64,000 bases of DNA from DASRDZ01 sp035652335 (GTDB taxonomy: Bacteria > Chloroflexota > Dormibacteria > Aeolococcales > Aeolococcaceae), in the NCBI GenBank assembly GCA_035652335.1, contig DASRDZ010000077.1, forward strand, positions 1 to 64,000. The letters run 5' to 3'. Of the stretch, positions 22,676 to 30,876 are shown piece after piece. A program made the translations under genes and the position numbers. A model generated the notes under the pieces. The model ran no database searches, had not been told where the DNA came from, and saw only the letters and a program-made list of their open reading frames with translations. Every line of letters starts with the position of its first letter. The stretch's first letter is position 1.

Positions 22676-25614
22676 GCTTGATCGGCGACCCGGTTCGCGA
22701 CGTCGACGCGGTTGCCGACACGGTTCCGGTCGCCATCGCCGAGAACACAGAGGCGGTGACCAGCGTCGCCGCCGAGGACTCGCCCCCCGTCCCGCTGCTG
22801 CGCACCCTGGCCGCCGCCGCGCTGAGCACCGCCGCGGCGGCGTGGATGACCGGCGGCATCTTCCGCGGCCCGGAGGCCGCGCGCGGCCTCGGCGCCCTCG
22901 GCATCGCCGTCGCTGCCGTCCTGACGCTGCTCGGCATGCGCACCCGCCGCACCACGCTGATGCAGCTGCTCGTCGTCCCCGCGGCGGTGGTGCTCGGCGC
23001 GCTGCTCGTCCTGCCCAGCACCGGGGGCAGCAGCACCATCCCCTCGCTGGTCGGCGACGCACTGCACGCCGGCGGGATCCTGCAGCCGCCCATCGCGCTC
23101 GACCCCGGCTGGCGGCTGGTGCTCGCCGTCCTCTTCGCGGGCATCTGCTCGGCGTCGACGACGCTGGCGCTGAGCCTCGACCGGCCCATGCTCGGGGTCG
23201 CCCTGCCGGTGCCGGTGGTGGCCGTCGCGGCACTGGTGCAGCCACCCGACGCGCAGCTCCTCTCCGTCGGCGGCGCGGTGGTGCTGCTCGCCGCGGCGCT
23301 GGCCGTCGCCTACGGCGCCGACCTCTCGCGCGCGTCGTCGCTCGGCCTCGCCTTCGAGCGCGGACGGCTGCTGCGCGGTGCGGGCCTGGTGGCCGCGCTG
23401 CTCGTCGCCGTCGCCGGCCTCGGCCAGGTGAGCGCGCTCTTCCCGCAGCCGGACACCACCCGCGTCATCCCGCCGCAGCCGCCCCAGCCCGCCCCGCCGG
23501 CGCCCGACCACGCCCTCTTCGCCGTGCGCTTCGGCGGAGCGGACACCGCGCCCCTGCGCACCGGCGTTCTGGACGTATACGACAGCAACTCCGGGGAGTG
23601 GCTGCTGCCCTCCTATGACACCTCGCGCATGGACACCGTGCGTGCACCGGCCAGCCTGCCGGGCGGCCCCGGCGGACGGGGCGTGCACGTCGAGGTGACC
23701 ATCCGCGACTTCCCCGGCCACGTCCTGCCCACCGTCCCCGGCGCCAACCACCTGGGCGGCACCTCCGACACGCTGCGCGTCGACCCGCGCACCGGGCAGA
23801 TCGAGCTGGCCGACCAGCCCACCTCGGCGGGCTTCGACTACACGCTCGACGCCCCGTCGCTGCCGAGCGCCCAGCAGCTGGGCAGCGCACCCAGGCCGCC
23901 GCAGTCGATGCGCGACTTCCTGGCCATCCCCGCGCCGCCACCCGGTGTGGCCAGGCTGCTCGCCGCCGCACCGGCCAACCCCTTCAACCGCATGCAGTTC
24001 CTGCGCACCGCGCTGTTCGGCAAGGTGGTGGCGGCGGGAAGCGGCGCACCCGGGCCCATCCCGGCGCAGCGCGTCGACGAGATGCTGAGCGGCGGCAAGG
24101 CCAACCCGTACGAGATCACCGCGGCCGAGGCCATGCTGGCGCGCTGGGCGGGGGTGCCCTCGCGCATCGCCTTCGGCTACGAGCCGCAGACGGCGGGCGA
24201 CGGCACCTACGAGGTGCATCCGCGCGACGGCGGGGCCTGGCTGGAGACGTGGTTCCAGGGCTACGGCTGGCTGCCCATCCTGGGCGTCCCGCCCCACGCG
24301 CAGCCGACCTTCGACCGCAGCCAGCGCAACGCCGACAGCGGCATCACCCCGACCAACAACCTCGGCCTCCTGGTGTACGTCCCTGTGCAGGTGCCCACCT
24401 CGCTGGCGCTGTACCAGCAGGCGCAGTGGTGGCTGCTGCGCGCCCTGCCCGCCGCCGCCGGCGCGGCGCTGCTGGTGCTGCTGTATCCGGTGCTGCTGAA
24501 GCGGCTCCGCGCAGCACGCCGGACGCGCTGGGCCCTGCGGCGCGGACCCGCGGAACGCCTCGCCGTCGCCTACGCCGAGTTCCGCGACGCGATGCGCGAC
24601 CTTGCCGCCGGCGACCCGGTGCTGACGCCGCTGCTCTTCCTGCGCGAGATCGAGCCCGACGACGAGCATGCCGAGCTGGCCTGGCTGGTGACGCGCGCGC
24701 TGTGGGGCGACCTGCGCCGCGACCTCCGCCCCGGCGACGCCGACGCCGCCGAGCTGCTGGCGCGCTCGGTGCGCCGCCGGGTGGTGCGCGCCCAGTCCCC
24801 CCTCAGCCGCATGCTGGCGGCGATCGCGCGCACCTCGCTGCGCGAGCCCTACAGCAGCGAGATCCCCAACCTCTGGCCGCGGCTGCGCATCAGCGCGCCG
24901 CGCCCCACCGCGGCGCTGCCGAGGCGGCTGCTGCTGCGCCGGCGGGTCGCCGGCGCGGGCGCGACGCTGCTGCTCGTCGCCGTCTGCACCGCGCTGCTGC
25001 CGCCGGGCGGCACCACACCCACCGCGGCGCGGACGGTGACGGCGCAGCAGGACGCGACGCTGAACGCGCTCGTGCCACCCGCCGTCGGCCCGCTGGCGCT
25101 GCTGCGCCAGACGTCGGTGGAGAGCGCGTATCGCACGGCGGGCGCGCAGTCGCTGCTCACCGCCGGCCACGTCTACACCGTCCACAACGGCGACGTCATC
25201 GAGGGCTCGGTGCAGGTCTCGCTGCTGCGGCCCGACCTCGACCGCAGCTCCTCCGACCTCGTCGACGGCCTGCGCCAGCGCCTCGGCGGCGGCAACTTCG
25301 TCGCCATGACCGAGCGCGTTCCGCTCGACGACGGCAGCTGCGCCTGCCCAGGACAGTTCACCGAGGTGGCCGTCAAGGACGAGCCGCTGCGCTTCCACCA
25401 GCGCATCTGGGTCTCGGTGCTGGCCGACCAGCGCATCTACTTCTGGTTCCCGCCCGCGGCGAGCACGCTGGAGATCGTGGTGCTGCGCAGCGAGTTCCCC
25501 GCGCTCACCGCCGACGAGCTGGTGCTGACCATGAGCGACCGCCAGCACGGCGCGCCGCTCGTGGCCGTGCCGGTGCCGCCCATCGCGGCCGAGCTGCCGG
25601 GGGCGTCGCCATGA
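22672..25614 (+). CDS. Transglutaminase-like polytopic membrane protein lacking the catalytic triad, with extra C-terminal exported domain
   Basis: This 980-residue protein has about seven N-terminal membrane helices (to about residue 265), an exported transglutaminase-like region (about 290-560), a helix near 590, a DUF4129-like stretch, another helix near 755 and a final exported domain of about 200 residues of unknown fold. Family landmarks remain at AEAMLARWAGVPSRIAFGY (near 486) and GGAWLETWFQGYGWLPILG (near 518). The expected Cys before the first, the His before AW-E in the second and the Asp of the usual DPTP are not there. It is therefore probably a non-enzymatic binding or scaffold version. 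It is coupled to DUF58 and lipoprotein genes. Confidence 0.85.
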   Translation: MSLIGDPVRDVDAVADTVPVAIAENTEAVTSVAAEDSPPVPLLRTLAAAALSTAAAAWMTGGIFRGPEAARGLGALGIAVAAVLTLLGMRTRRTTLMQLLVVPAAVVLGALLVLPSTGGSSTIPSLVGDALHAGGILQPPIALDPGWRLVLAVLFAGICSASTTLALSLDRPMLGVALPVPVVAVAALVQPPDAQLLSVGGAVVLLAAALAVAYGADLSRASSLGLAFERGRLLRGAGLVAALLVAVAGLGQVSALFPQPDTTRVIPPQPPQPAPPAPDHALFAVRFGGADTAPLRTGVLDVYDSNSGEWLLPSYDTSRMDTVRAPASLPGGPGGRGVHVEVTIRDFPGHVLPTVPGANHLGGTSDTLRVDPRTGQIELADQPTSAGFDYTLDAPSLPSAQQLGSAPRPPQSMRDFLAIPAPPPGVARLLAAAPANPFNRMQFLRTALFGKVVAAGSGAPGPIPAQRVDEMLSGGKANPYEITAAEAMLARWAGVPSRIAFGYEPQTAGDGTYEVHPRDGGAWLETWFQGYGWLPILGVPPHAQPTFDRSQRNADSGITPTNNLGLLVYVPVQVPTSLALYQQAQWWLLRALPAAAGAALLVLLYPVLLKRLRAARRTRWALRRGPAERLAVAYAEFRDAMRDLAAGDPVLTPLLFLREIEPDDEHAELAWLVTRALWGDLRRDLRPGDADAAELLARSVRRRVVRAQSPLSRMLAAIARTSLREPYSSEIPNLWPRLRISAPRPTAALPRRLLLRRRVAGAGATLLLVAVCTALLPPGGTTPTAARTVTAQQDATLNALVPPAVGPLALLRQTSVESAYRTAGAQSLLTAGHVYTVHNGDVIEGSVQVSLLRPDLDRSSSDLVDGLRQRLGGGNFVAMTERVPLDDGSCACPGQFTEVAVKDEPLRFHQRIWVSVLADQRIYFWFPPAASTLEIVVLRSEFPALTADELVLTMSDRQHGAPLVAVPVPPIAAELPGASP

Positions 25615-26672
25615 TGCCGCGCCTCCGCATCCGCCGCCCGATCCTCGCTCCGGTGCGCGCACACCGCGCCCTCGTCGTGGTCGCGCTGGCGCTGACGGCC
25701 TGCGGGCCGACGCCGCCCTTCGAGCTGGCCGTGCACGAGGTGCCCGGCGACGTGGTCTACGGCGGGCAGTCGACGCCGGCACCGAGCGCCAGCGCGGGCA
25801 GCGGCCCCTCCGCGCTTGCCCCCGGTGCGCCGCCGCTCATCTACGGCGCACCGGCGCCTCCGCCGCAGGCGACGTTCGCGTCGATCCCGGCCACAACCCC
25901 CGCGCCGGTCTGCCCGGCCGCGCCCGTCGACGCCGTCCCCGCGCTGCAGGCCGACCCCTGGGCGAGCGTGCCGCCCGTCGCCACCGCCTACCTCTGGCGC
26001 ACCGACGTCGCGCAGTCCTGGTACACCCTCGGCGGCGGCCCGAAGCTGGCCTTCCCCGCCACCTTCACCCACACCGTCGCGAACGTGAGCCCCGTCGACG
26101 CCACCACCGGCGCCTACACCTTCGACGTGGCCACCTCCGCGGGCGGCGTCACCGGCCTGCAGAAGGTCACCGACTCCTTCGAGGTGATCCCGCCGCCGCA
26201 GGGCACCAGCGACGTGCAGGGCGTGTCGACGTCGCAGGCCGCCGGGCTCTACCTCACCGCCATGCAGACGCTCGACCCCAGCGATCCCCGGTCGCGGGTG
26301 ACCAGGTTCGCGCCGCCGATCCTGCTCATGCAGTTCCCCGGCAACGAGCTTCCCACCTGGAACACGGCCGGCACCGACACCGCCACCGGCACCACCATCC
26401 AGCTGGCCGGCGCGGTGCTCGGGCACGTCAGCGTCGACGCCTGCGGCACGGTGATCGACGCCTGGCAGGTGCATGCCACCGGGAGCCTGGTCGGCCCCAA
26501 CCAGAACCTGAGCCTCGACCTCACCTACGACGTGGCCACACAGTACGGCGGCATCATCGTGGCCGAGCAGGACGGCATCGGCGGCACCGAGCTCTCCGGC
26601 AGCGCGATGCAGAGCGTCGGCTCGCACGACGTGTCGTTCATCGCCGTGCCGCCGCAGCGGAGGGCAGGCTGA
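25611..26672 (+). CDS. Exported lipoprotein of unknown function
   Basis: This 353-residue protein starts with a basic, hydrophobic signal ending in lipobox LTAC, so lipidation at Cys31 is expected. Residues about 45-110 are Pro/Ala/Ser-rich linker. The C-terminal part is a soluble beta-rich domain without a family I recognise; it contains DPWASVPPVATAYLWRTD, FAPPILLMQFPGNELPTW and a single Cys in SVDACGTVIDAWQVH. The ATG overlaps the upstream stop by ATGA and its own stop shares one base with the next ATG. Being locked between the transglutaminase-like and binding-protein genes, it is probably a surface subunit of the same system. Confidence 0.75.
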   Translation: MMPRLRIRRPILAPVRAHRALVVVALALTACGPTPPFELAVHEVPGDVVYGGQSTPAPSASAGSGPSALAPGAPPLIYGAPAPPPQATFASIPATTPAPVCPAAPVDAVPALQADPWASVPPVATAYLWRTDVAQSWYTLGGGPKLAFPATFTHTVANVSPVDATTGAYTFDVATSAGGVTGLQKVTDSFEVIPPPQGTSDVQGVSTSQAAGLYLTAMQTLDPSDPRSRVTRFAPPILLMQFPGNELPTWNTAGTDTATGTTIQLAGAVLGHVSVDACGTVIDAWQVHATGSLVGPNQNLSLDLTYDVATQYGGIIVAEQDGIGGTELSGSAMQSVGSHDVSFIAVPPQRRAG

Positions 26673-28384
26673 TGCAGCGCCCGCGCGGAACGCCCCGGCC
26701 GCCGCGCGCCGTGGCACTGGCCAACGGCGGCGTCGCGCTGTCGATCCTCGTGGTGGTCATCGCCTTCGGGGTTGCGGTGGCGCAGATCCATCCACCGGGC
26801 ATCGCCGCCTTCGCGCCCGACGTGCAGCAGCACGCCCACCAGAAGAGCCTCACAGGGCAGCAGGGCGCCTCTGCGCTGGGCGCCTCCGCTCCCACCGGCG
26901 TCCCGGCGACGGCGACGCCCGCGCCGTCGCCGACGCCGGGCGCGACGCCCACTCCCAACGCGCTCGCCGGCCGTCCCGCCCAGGTGCGCTGCTACGGCTC
27001 GCCGCCGCACCAGACCGAGGACCCGCAGTCGCCGCCCTGCCGGCAGTCGTTCCAGGGAGGCAACGGCGGCAGCACCTCGCGCGGGGTCACCGGCGACACC
27101 ATCTACGTCGCCTGGCCGTCGCTGGAGATGGGCTTCCCCGGCGTGGAGTACCCCAAGTACACCCAGGACTTCGCCGACTACCTCAACTCCCACTTCGAGC
27201 TGTACGGGCGCAAGATCGCCCTGGTCAAGTACCAGGTGACCAACAGCGGCTTCAGCACCGCCACCGCCCAGAAGCAGGTGCAGGACGCCGACTACACCGC
27301 CAACCAGCTCAACGGCGCCACCGGCGTCTTCGCCTCCATCGGCTACGCGCCCGTCGGCGGCACCGCGTACTACTACTACGACCGCCTCGCCCAGGACGGC
27401 GTCCTCAGCGTCCAGTCGTCGCCGCTGCTGGAGACCGAGGCGCACCTCGCCTCCAGCCCCTACCTGTGGTCGACGCTGCCCGGCTACGACACCGTCGAGG
27501 CCAACCTCGGCGACCTCTACTGCAACCAGCTCAAGGGACACCCGCCGCAGTACGCCGGCCAGCCGACCCCGCCCGCCACCGGCTGGGGAACGCGCAAGAT
27601 CGGCGTCTACTACGAGACCACCACCAACAGCGTGGCCGTCGACCCGCAGCCGCTGGTGAACACGCTGAACGCCTGCGGCGTGCAGGTCACCGCGCACGCG
27701 CTCAGCGACGACAGCGCCGACAACACCGCCGCCGTGAACCAGATGCAGCAGAGCCAGGAGACGACCATCGCCTGCCTCTGCAACGCCACCCAGCTCGGCG
27801 ACCTGATGAGCGCCGCCTCCAAGCAGACCTTCTTCCCCGAATGGCTGGTGCAGAACGAGCAGTTCCTCTCCGTCGACTCGGCGGGCCCGCAGACGGCCTT
27901 CCCAACCGAGCAGCAGGGCCACGTCATCGGCATCGACTACAACAACGAGTTCCTCGACCCCAGCAACGAGTTCTGGTACCGCGCCGCCAGGGAGGCGGAC
28001 TCCACGGTGACCTACAACCAGAGCTCGCAGAACGTCTACGCCTACTACCGCTACGAGGAGCTGCTGGTGCTGGCCAGCGGAATCCAGCAGGCCGGCCCCG
28101 ACCTCACCCCGCAGACCTTCCAGCAGGGCCTCTACGACACCCGGTACAGCAACGTGGGCCACGGCGCGGCGCCCTACTACCAGGCCGCCGTCGGCTTCGG
28201 GCCCGGCAAGCACTCCTTCTACGACGACGCCGCGGCCATCTGGTTCAGCACCACCGGCAACAGCTACACCGGCAACCAGGGCCAGAACGGCACCTACTGC
28301 TACTCGCACCTCGGTGACCGCTCCGCCGACTGGACGGAGCCGAGGCCACTCTTCTATGGCGGCCAGACATGTCGAGGAGGATGA
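26672..28384 (+). CDS. Membrane-tethered Liv-type (type I) periplasmic-binding-like protein
   Basis: This 570-residue protein has one N-terminal hydrophobic helix (about 17-40), an Ala/Thr/Pro linker (about 65-98) and a large type I binding-protein domain from about residue 130 to 510. Segments such as RGVTGDTIYVAWPS, GRKIALVKYQVTNSG, GVFASIGYAPVGGTAYY and KIGVYYETTTNS follow the beta-alpha order of Leu/Ile/Val-binding relatives. No lipobox is present, so the helix is likely an uncleaved anchor. It is the natural receptor for the LivH-LivM and MFS-LivF-LivG proteins of the same operon. Several Cys pairs may form disulfides. The substrate is unknown. Confidence 0.8.
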   Translation: MQRPRGTPRPPRAVALANGGVALSILVVVIAFGVAVAQIHPPGIAAFAPDVQQHAHQKSLTGQQGASALGASAPTGVPATATPAPSPTPGATPTPNALAGRPAQVRCYGSPPHQTEDPQSPPCRQSFQGGNGGSTSRGVTGDTIYVAWPSLEMGFPGVEYPKYTQDFADYLNSHFELYGRKIALVKYQVTNSGFSTATAQKQVQDADYTANQLNGATGVFASIGYAPVGGTAYYYYDRLAQDGVLSVQSSPLLETEAHLASSPYLWSTLPGYDTVEANLGDLYCNQLKGHPPQYAGQPTPPATGWGTRKIGVYYETTTNSVAVDPQPLVNTLNACGVQVTAHALSDDSADNTAAVNQMQQSQETTIACLCNATQLGDLMSAASKQTFFPEWLVQNEQFLSVDSAGPQTAFPTEQQGHVIGIDYNNEFLDPSNEFWYRAAREADSTVTYNQSSQNVYAYYRYEELLVLASGIQQAGPDLTPQTFQQGLYDTRYSNVGHGAAPYYQAAVGFGPGKHSFYDDAAAIWFSTTGNSYTGNQGQNGTYCYSHLGDRSADWTEPRPLFYGGQTCRGG

Positions 28385-28391
28385 CGCCCGC

Positions 28392-30458
28392 ATGATCCCC
28401 ACCGTCGAGGACCTGGCCAGCTCGCCGCTGGTCCACCGCTTCGGCGACGTCTTCAACCCTCCGGGCCTGACCAACTTCCTCGGCACCGTGCAGTGCGACG
28501 TCGACGTCTGCGCCTTCCGCAACCTCTGGTTCCCGCCCTTCGTCTGCGCCGACAACGCCACCGCGGGGCTCTTCGTCGACGACGTCTACTTCCCCACCAC
28601 CGGCACCCCGGTCACCTTCACCTGGTACCCCGACCGCATCGAGCGCAGCGCCACCTACCGCGGCCTGCGCCTTCGCAGCACGCTGTCCCTGGCCACGCAG
28701 CGCAAGGCGGCGCTGCTGCACCTCGCCGTCACCAACGAGTCGGGCGTGCATCGCCAGGTGCGCATCCGCCTCGGGCTGCAGAGCAACGTCGGCAAGCTGC
28801 CGGGACCGTGGCTGGTCTCCCCGCCGCAGGAGACCAACAACGAGGCGTGGGTGCAGCCGGAGCGGGGCCGGGTGCACTTCGCGGCGCGGCGCAGCGACGC
28901 CCACCTGCTGCAGGGGTCGGTGCCGCATCCCGAGGGGATCGACCCCGAGAGCCTCTGGTTCACCCTGCAGCTCGACCCCGGCGAGACCTGGCAGGCGACC
29001 CTGCTCACCGCCATCGGCGAGACCGCAGGCGAGGCGGAGCGCACCTACGACGACCTCGCCGCCGACGTGCGCGGCGCGTTCGCGCGGGTCCGCGCGCAGT
29101 GGGACGAGGAGCTGCGCTGCGTCTTCACTCCGCACAACGGCCGCTACAGCGGGTGGCTGCCCGAGCTCGACACCGACGACGAGGACGTCTTCCGCCTCTA
29201 CGCCATGGGCGTGCTCGGCGTCGTCTACTTCCGCCGCGACTCGCCGCACAGCCGGTACGGGCGCACCTACGTGACCCTGATGCCGCGCTACTGGCCCACG
29301 GTCACCTTCCTCTGGGACTACAGCCTCAGCTCGCTGGTGCACGCGCTGCTCGACCCCGAGGTGATGCGCGGCAACCTGGAGCGCTGGATGCGCTTCGACA
29401 TCCACGACCACTTCGGCACCGAGTACCTGAGCGGCGAGCCGGTGGGTCCCTGGTACTCGGTCAACGACTACGCCTGGATCGGCACCGCCCGCGACTACCT
29501 GCGCTGGAGCGGCGACCTGCAGTGGCTCCGCCGCGAGCTGCCCTCGGGAGACTCCGGCGCCCCCATCACCGTCGCCGAGCAGCTGGTCGCCTGCGCCACC
29601 AACTGGCTGCGCTTCCAGGGGACCAACGGCCTCGCCGACTACGGCGACATCAACAACCTGCTGGAGTGCGTCACCACCTACATCCACGAGGTGGCCAGCC
29701 TCAACGCCGCCAACGTCTTCGGCATGCGCTTCGCGGCCGAGGCCTGCGCCGACGACCCGCTGCGGGCCGCCACCCTGAACGACTGGGCGCAGCGGCTGCT
29801 CCGGGAGGTGCAGGACCTGTACGTCGACGGCCGCGGCTACTGGCGCTCGCGCAACCCCGACGGCAGCTCCCGCGAGGTGCGCCACTGCTACGACCTGATC
29901 ACCGTGCTGAACACCATCCCCGACGACCTCAGCGCGGCCCAGCGCCGGGAGATGGCCGACTTCTGGCGGCGCGAGCTGCGCACCCCGGTGTGGATGCGGG
30001 CGCTCAGCGGCAGCGATCCCGACGCCATGCGCAACACCCGTCCCGACCACCAGTGGACGGGGGCCTACACCGCCTGGCCGGCGCTGGCGGTGACGGGCCT
30101 GTATCGGATCGGCCGCGTCGATCTCGCCTTCCCCTGGCTGCGCGGCCTGGCGCGCAGCGCCAACCAGGGGCCCTTCGCGCAGGCCCACTTCAACGAGACC
30201 GCGGTCGACCCGGACGCGGGCGGCGCGCGCAAGGCCCCGCCGGAGATGCCCTACATCACCGACTGGTGCTGCTCCTCGGGGGGCGCCTGGGTGAACATCA
30301 TCGTCGAGTCGATCTTCGGCGTCCGCGCCGGGCTGCACGGCATCGAGGCGGAGCCGCAGTTCGGGGCCTTCGACCCCGGCGCCCGGCTGCGCAACCTCCG
30401 CCACCAGGGCCGCCTCTACGACGTCGACGCCCGGGGCCTCCACCCCGCCGGGAGCTGA
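28392..30458 (+). CDS. Six-hairpin glycosidase-like protein, cytoplasmic
   Basis: This 688-residue protein lacks a signal peptide. The N-terminal third looks like a beta-sandwich and the rest like an (alpha/alpha)6 barrel as in GH36-type phosphorylases, GH63 and relatives. Supporting segments are VTFLWDYSLSSLVHALLDPE near residue 300, GLADYGDINNLLECVTTY near 415 and the end motif IFGVRAGLHGIEAEPQFG. Acidic residues in WDYS and YGDINNLLE are candidates for catalysis but cannot be assigned. The ATG at 28392 follows GAGGAGG by 11 bases; an ATG at 28356 inside the previous gene is an alternative. It closes the coupled operon, so a glycan or glycoside could be the transported or sensed compound. 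Confidence 0.7.
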   Translation: MIPTVEDLASSPLVHRFGDVFNPPGLTNFLGTVQCDVDVCAFRNLWFPPFVCADNATAGLFVDDVYFPTTGTPVTFTWYPDRIERSATYRGLRLRSTLSLATQRKAALLHLAVTNESGVHRQVRIRLGLQSNVGKLPGPWLVSPPQETNNEAWVQPERGRVHFAARRSDAHLLQGSVPHPEGIDPESLWFTLQLDPGETWQATLLTAIGETAGEAERTYDDLAADVRGAFARVRAQWDEELRCVFTPHNGRYSGWLPELDTDDEDVFRLYAMGVLGVVYFRRDSPHSRYGRTYVTLMPRYWPTVTFLWDYSLSSLVHALLDPEVMRGNLERWMRFDIHDHFGTEYLSGEPVGPWYSVNDYAWIGTARDYLRWSGDLQWLRRELPSGDSGAPITVAEQLVACATNWLRFQGTNGLADYGDINNLLECVTTYIHEVASLNAANVFGMRFAAEACADDPLRAATLNDWAQRLLREVQDLYVDGRGYWRSRNPDGSSREVRHCYDLITVLNTIPDDLSAAQRREMADFWRRELRTPVWMRALSGSDPDAMRNTRPDHQWTGAYTAWPALAVTGLYRIGRVDLAFPWLRGLARSANQGPFAQAHFNETAVDPDAGGARKAPPEMPYITDWCCSSGGAWVNIIVESIFGVRAGLHGIEAEPQFGAFDPGARLRNLRHQGRLYDVDARGLHPAGS

Positions 30459-30519
30459 GCCGGCCCCACCCGAGCGTGCCGTCGCGATCACGTGCGATCG
30501 CCGTCGTCGCTCCGTGACC

Positions 30520-30608
30520 GGGGCGCGAACGAGCGGCGAAGGGTCGGGCCGTACGGTAGCAGGGCTCCGACGCCCACCGCGCGGAAGCTACGGATCAAAG
30601 GAGGTGAA
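30520..30608 (+). promoter_or_regulatory. Structured leader of the Flp pilin gene with very strong ribosome-binding site
   Basis: GGGCG (30521-30525) can pair with CGCCC (30571-30575), enclosing GGGCC, GGTAGC, AGGG and CTCCGA elements that recall the 3' half of c-di-GMP-I riboswitches, although the usual ACGCAAAGC core is missing. GTAGC (30556-30560) can alternatively pair with GCTAC (30587-30591). AAAGGAGGTGAAA just before the pilin ATG is the best Shine-Dalgarno in the window. The riboswitch reading is weak; the ribosome site is clear. Confidence 0.35.
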
Positions 30609-30614
30609 ACCCAA

Positions 30615-30806
30615 ATGCTGAGCAACCTGTATCTGCGTCTGCGTGAGCTCGTGGCCCGCGCCCAGGAGCGCGAAGAGGGCCAGGGCATGGTCGAGTACGC
30701 ACTCATCCTCGTCCTCATCGCCATCGTGGTCATCGTGATCCTGACCGTGGTGGGCAAGCAGGTCAACAACGTCTTCTCGAACATCAGCAACGGCCTGAAC
30801 CAGTAG
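30615..30806 (+). CDS. Flp/Fap-type pilin subunit
   Basis: This 63-residue prepilin forms Flp-type (type IVb) pili after cleavage by a prepilin peptidase. The pattern EEG-QGMVEYALI puts the cut after Gly22, leaving Glu at position +5 followed by Tyr, as the family requires. A single hydrophobic segment ALILVLIAIVVIVILTVVG follows. AAAGGAGGTGAAA seven bases before the ATG indicates very high translation, as expected for a structural subunit. A perfect terminator follows, so it is transcribed alone. No Tad assembly genes are within the window; they must lie elsewhere. Confidence 0.95.
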   Translation: MLSNLYLRLRELVARAQEREEGQGMVEYALILVLIAIVVIVILTVVGKQVNNVFSNISNGLNQ

Positions 30807-30828
30807 GTTCGGCTGCTGCCGAGACGAA

Positions 30829-30860
30829 GGGCGCCGCCGGGAAACCGGCGGCGCCCTTTT
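30829..30860 (+). terminator. Intrinsic terminator after the pilin gene
   Basis: A perfect 12-base-pair GC stem (30829-30840 with 30845-30856) closed by a GAAA tetraloop is followed by TTTT. This is the only textbook rho-independent terminator seen in the window. Confidence 0.95.
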
Positions 30861-30863
30861 CGT

Positions 30864-30869
30864 TATCCT
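30864..30869 (+). promoter_or_regulatory. -10 box TATCCT of the aldo/keto reductase gene
   Basis: TATCCT sits 7 bases before the ATG at 30877 and directly after the pilin terminator, implying a leaderless transcript. Confidence 0.5.
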
Positions 30870-30876
30870 GGGTTGC

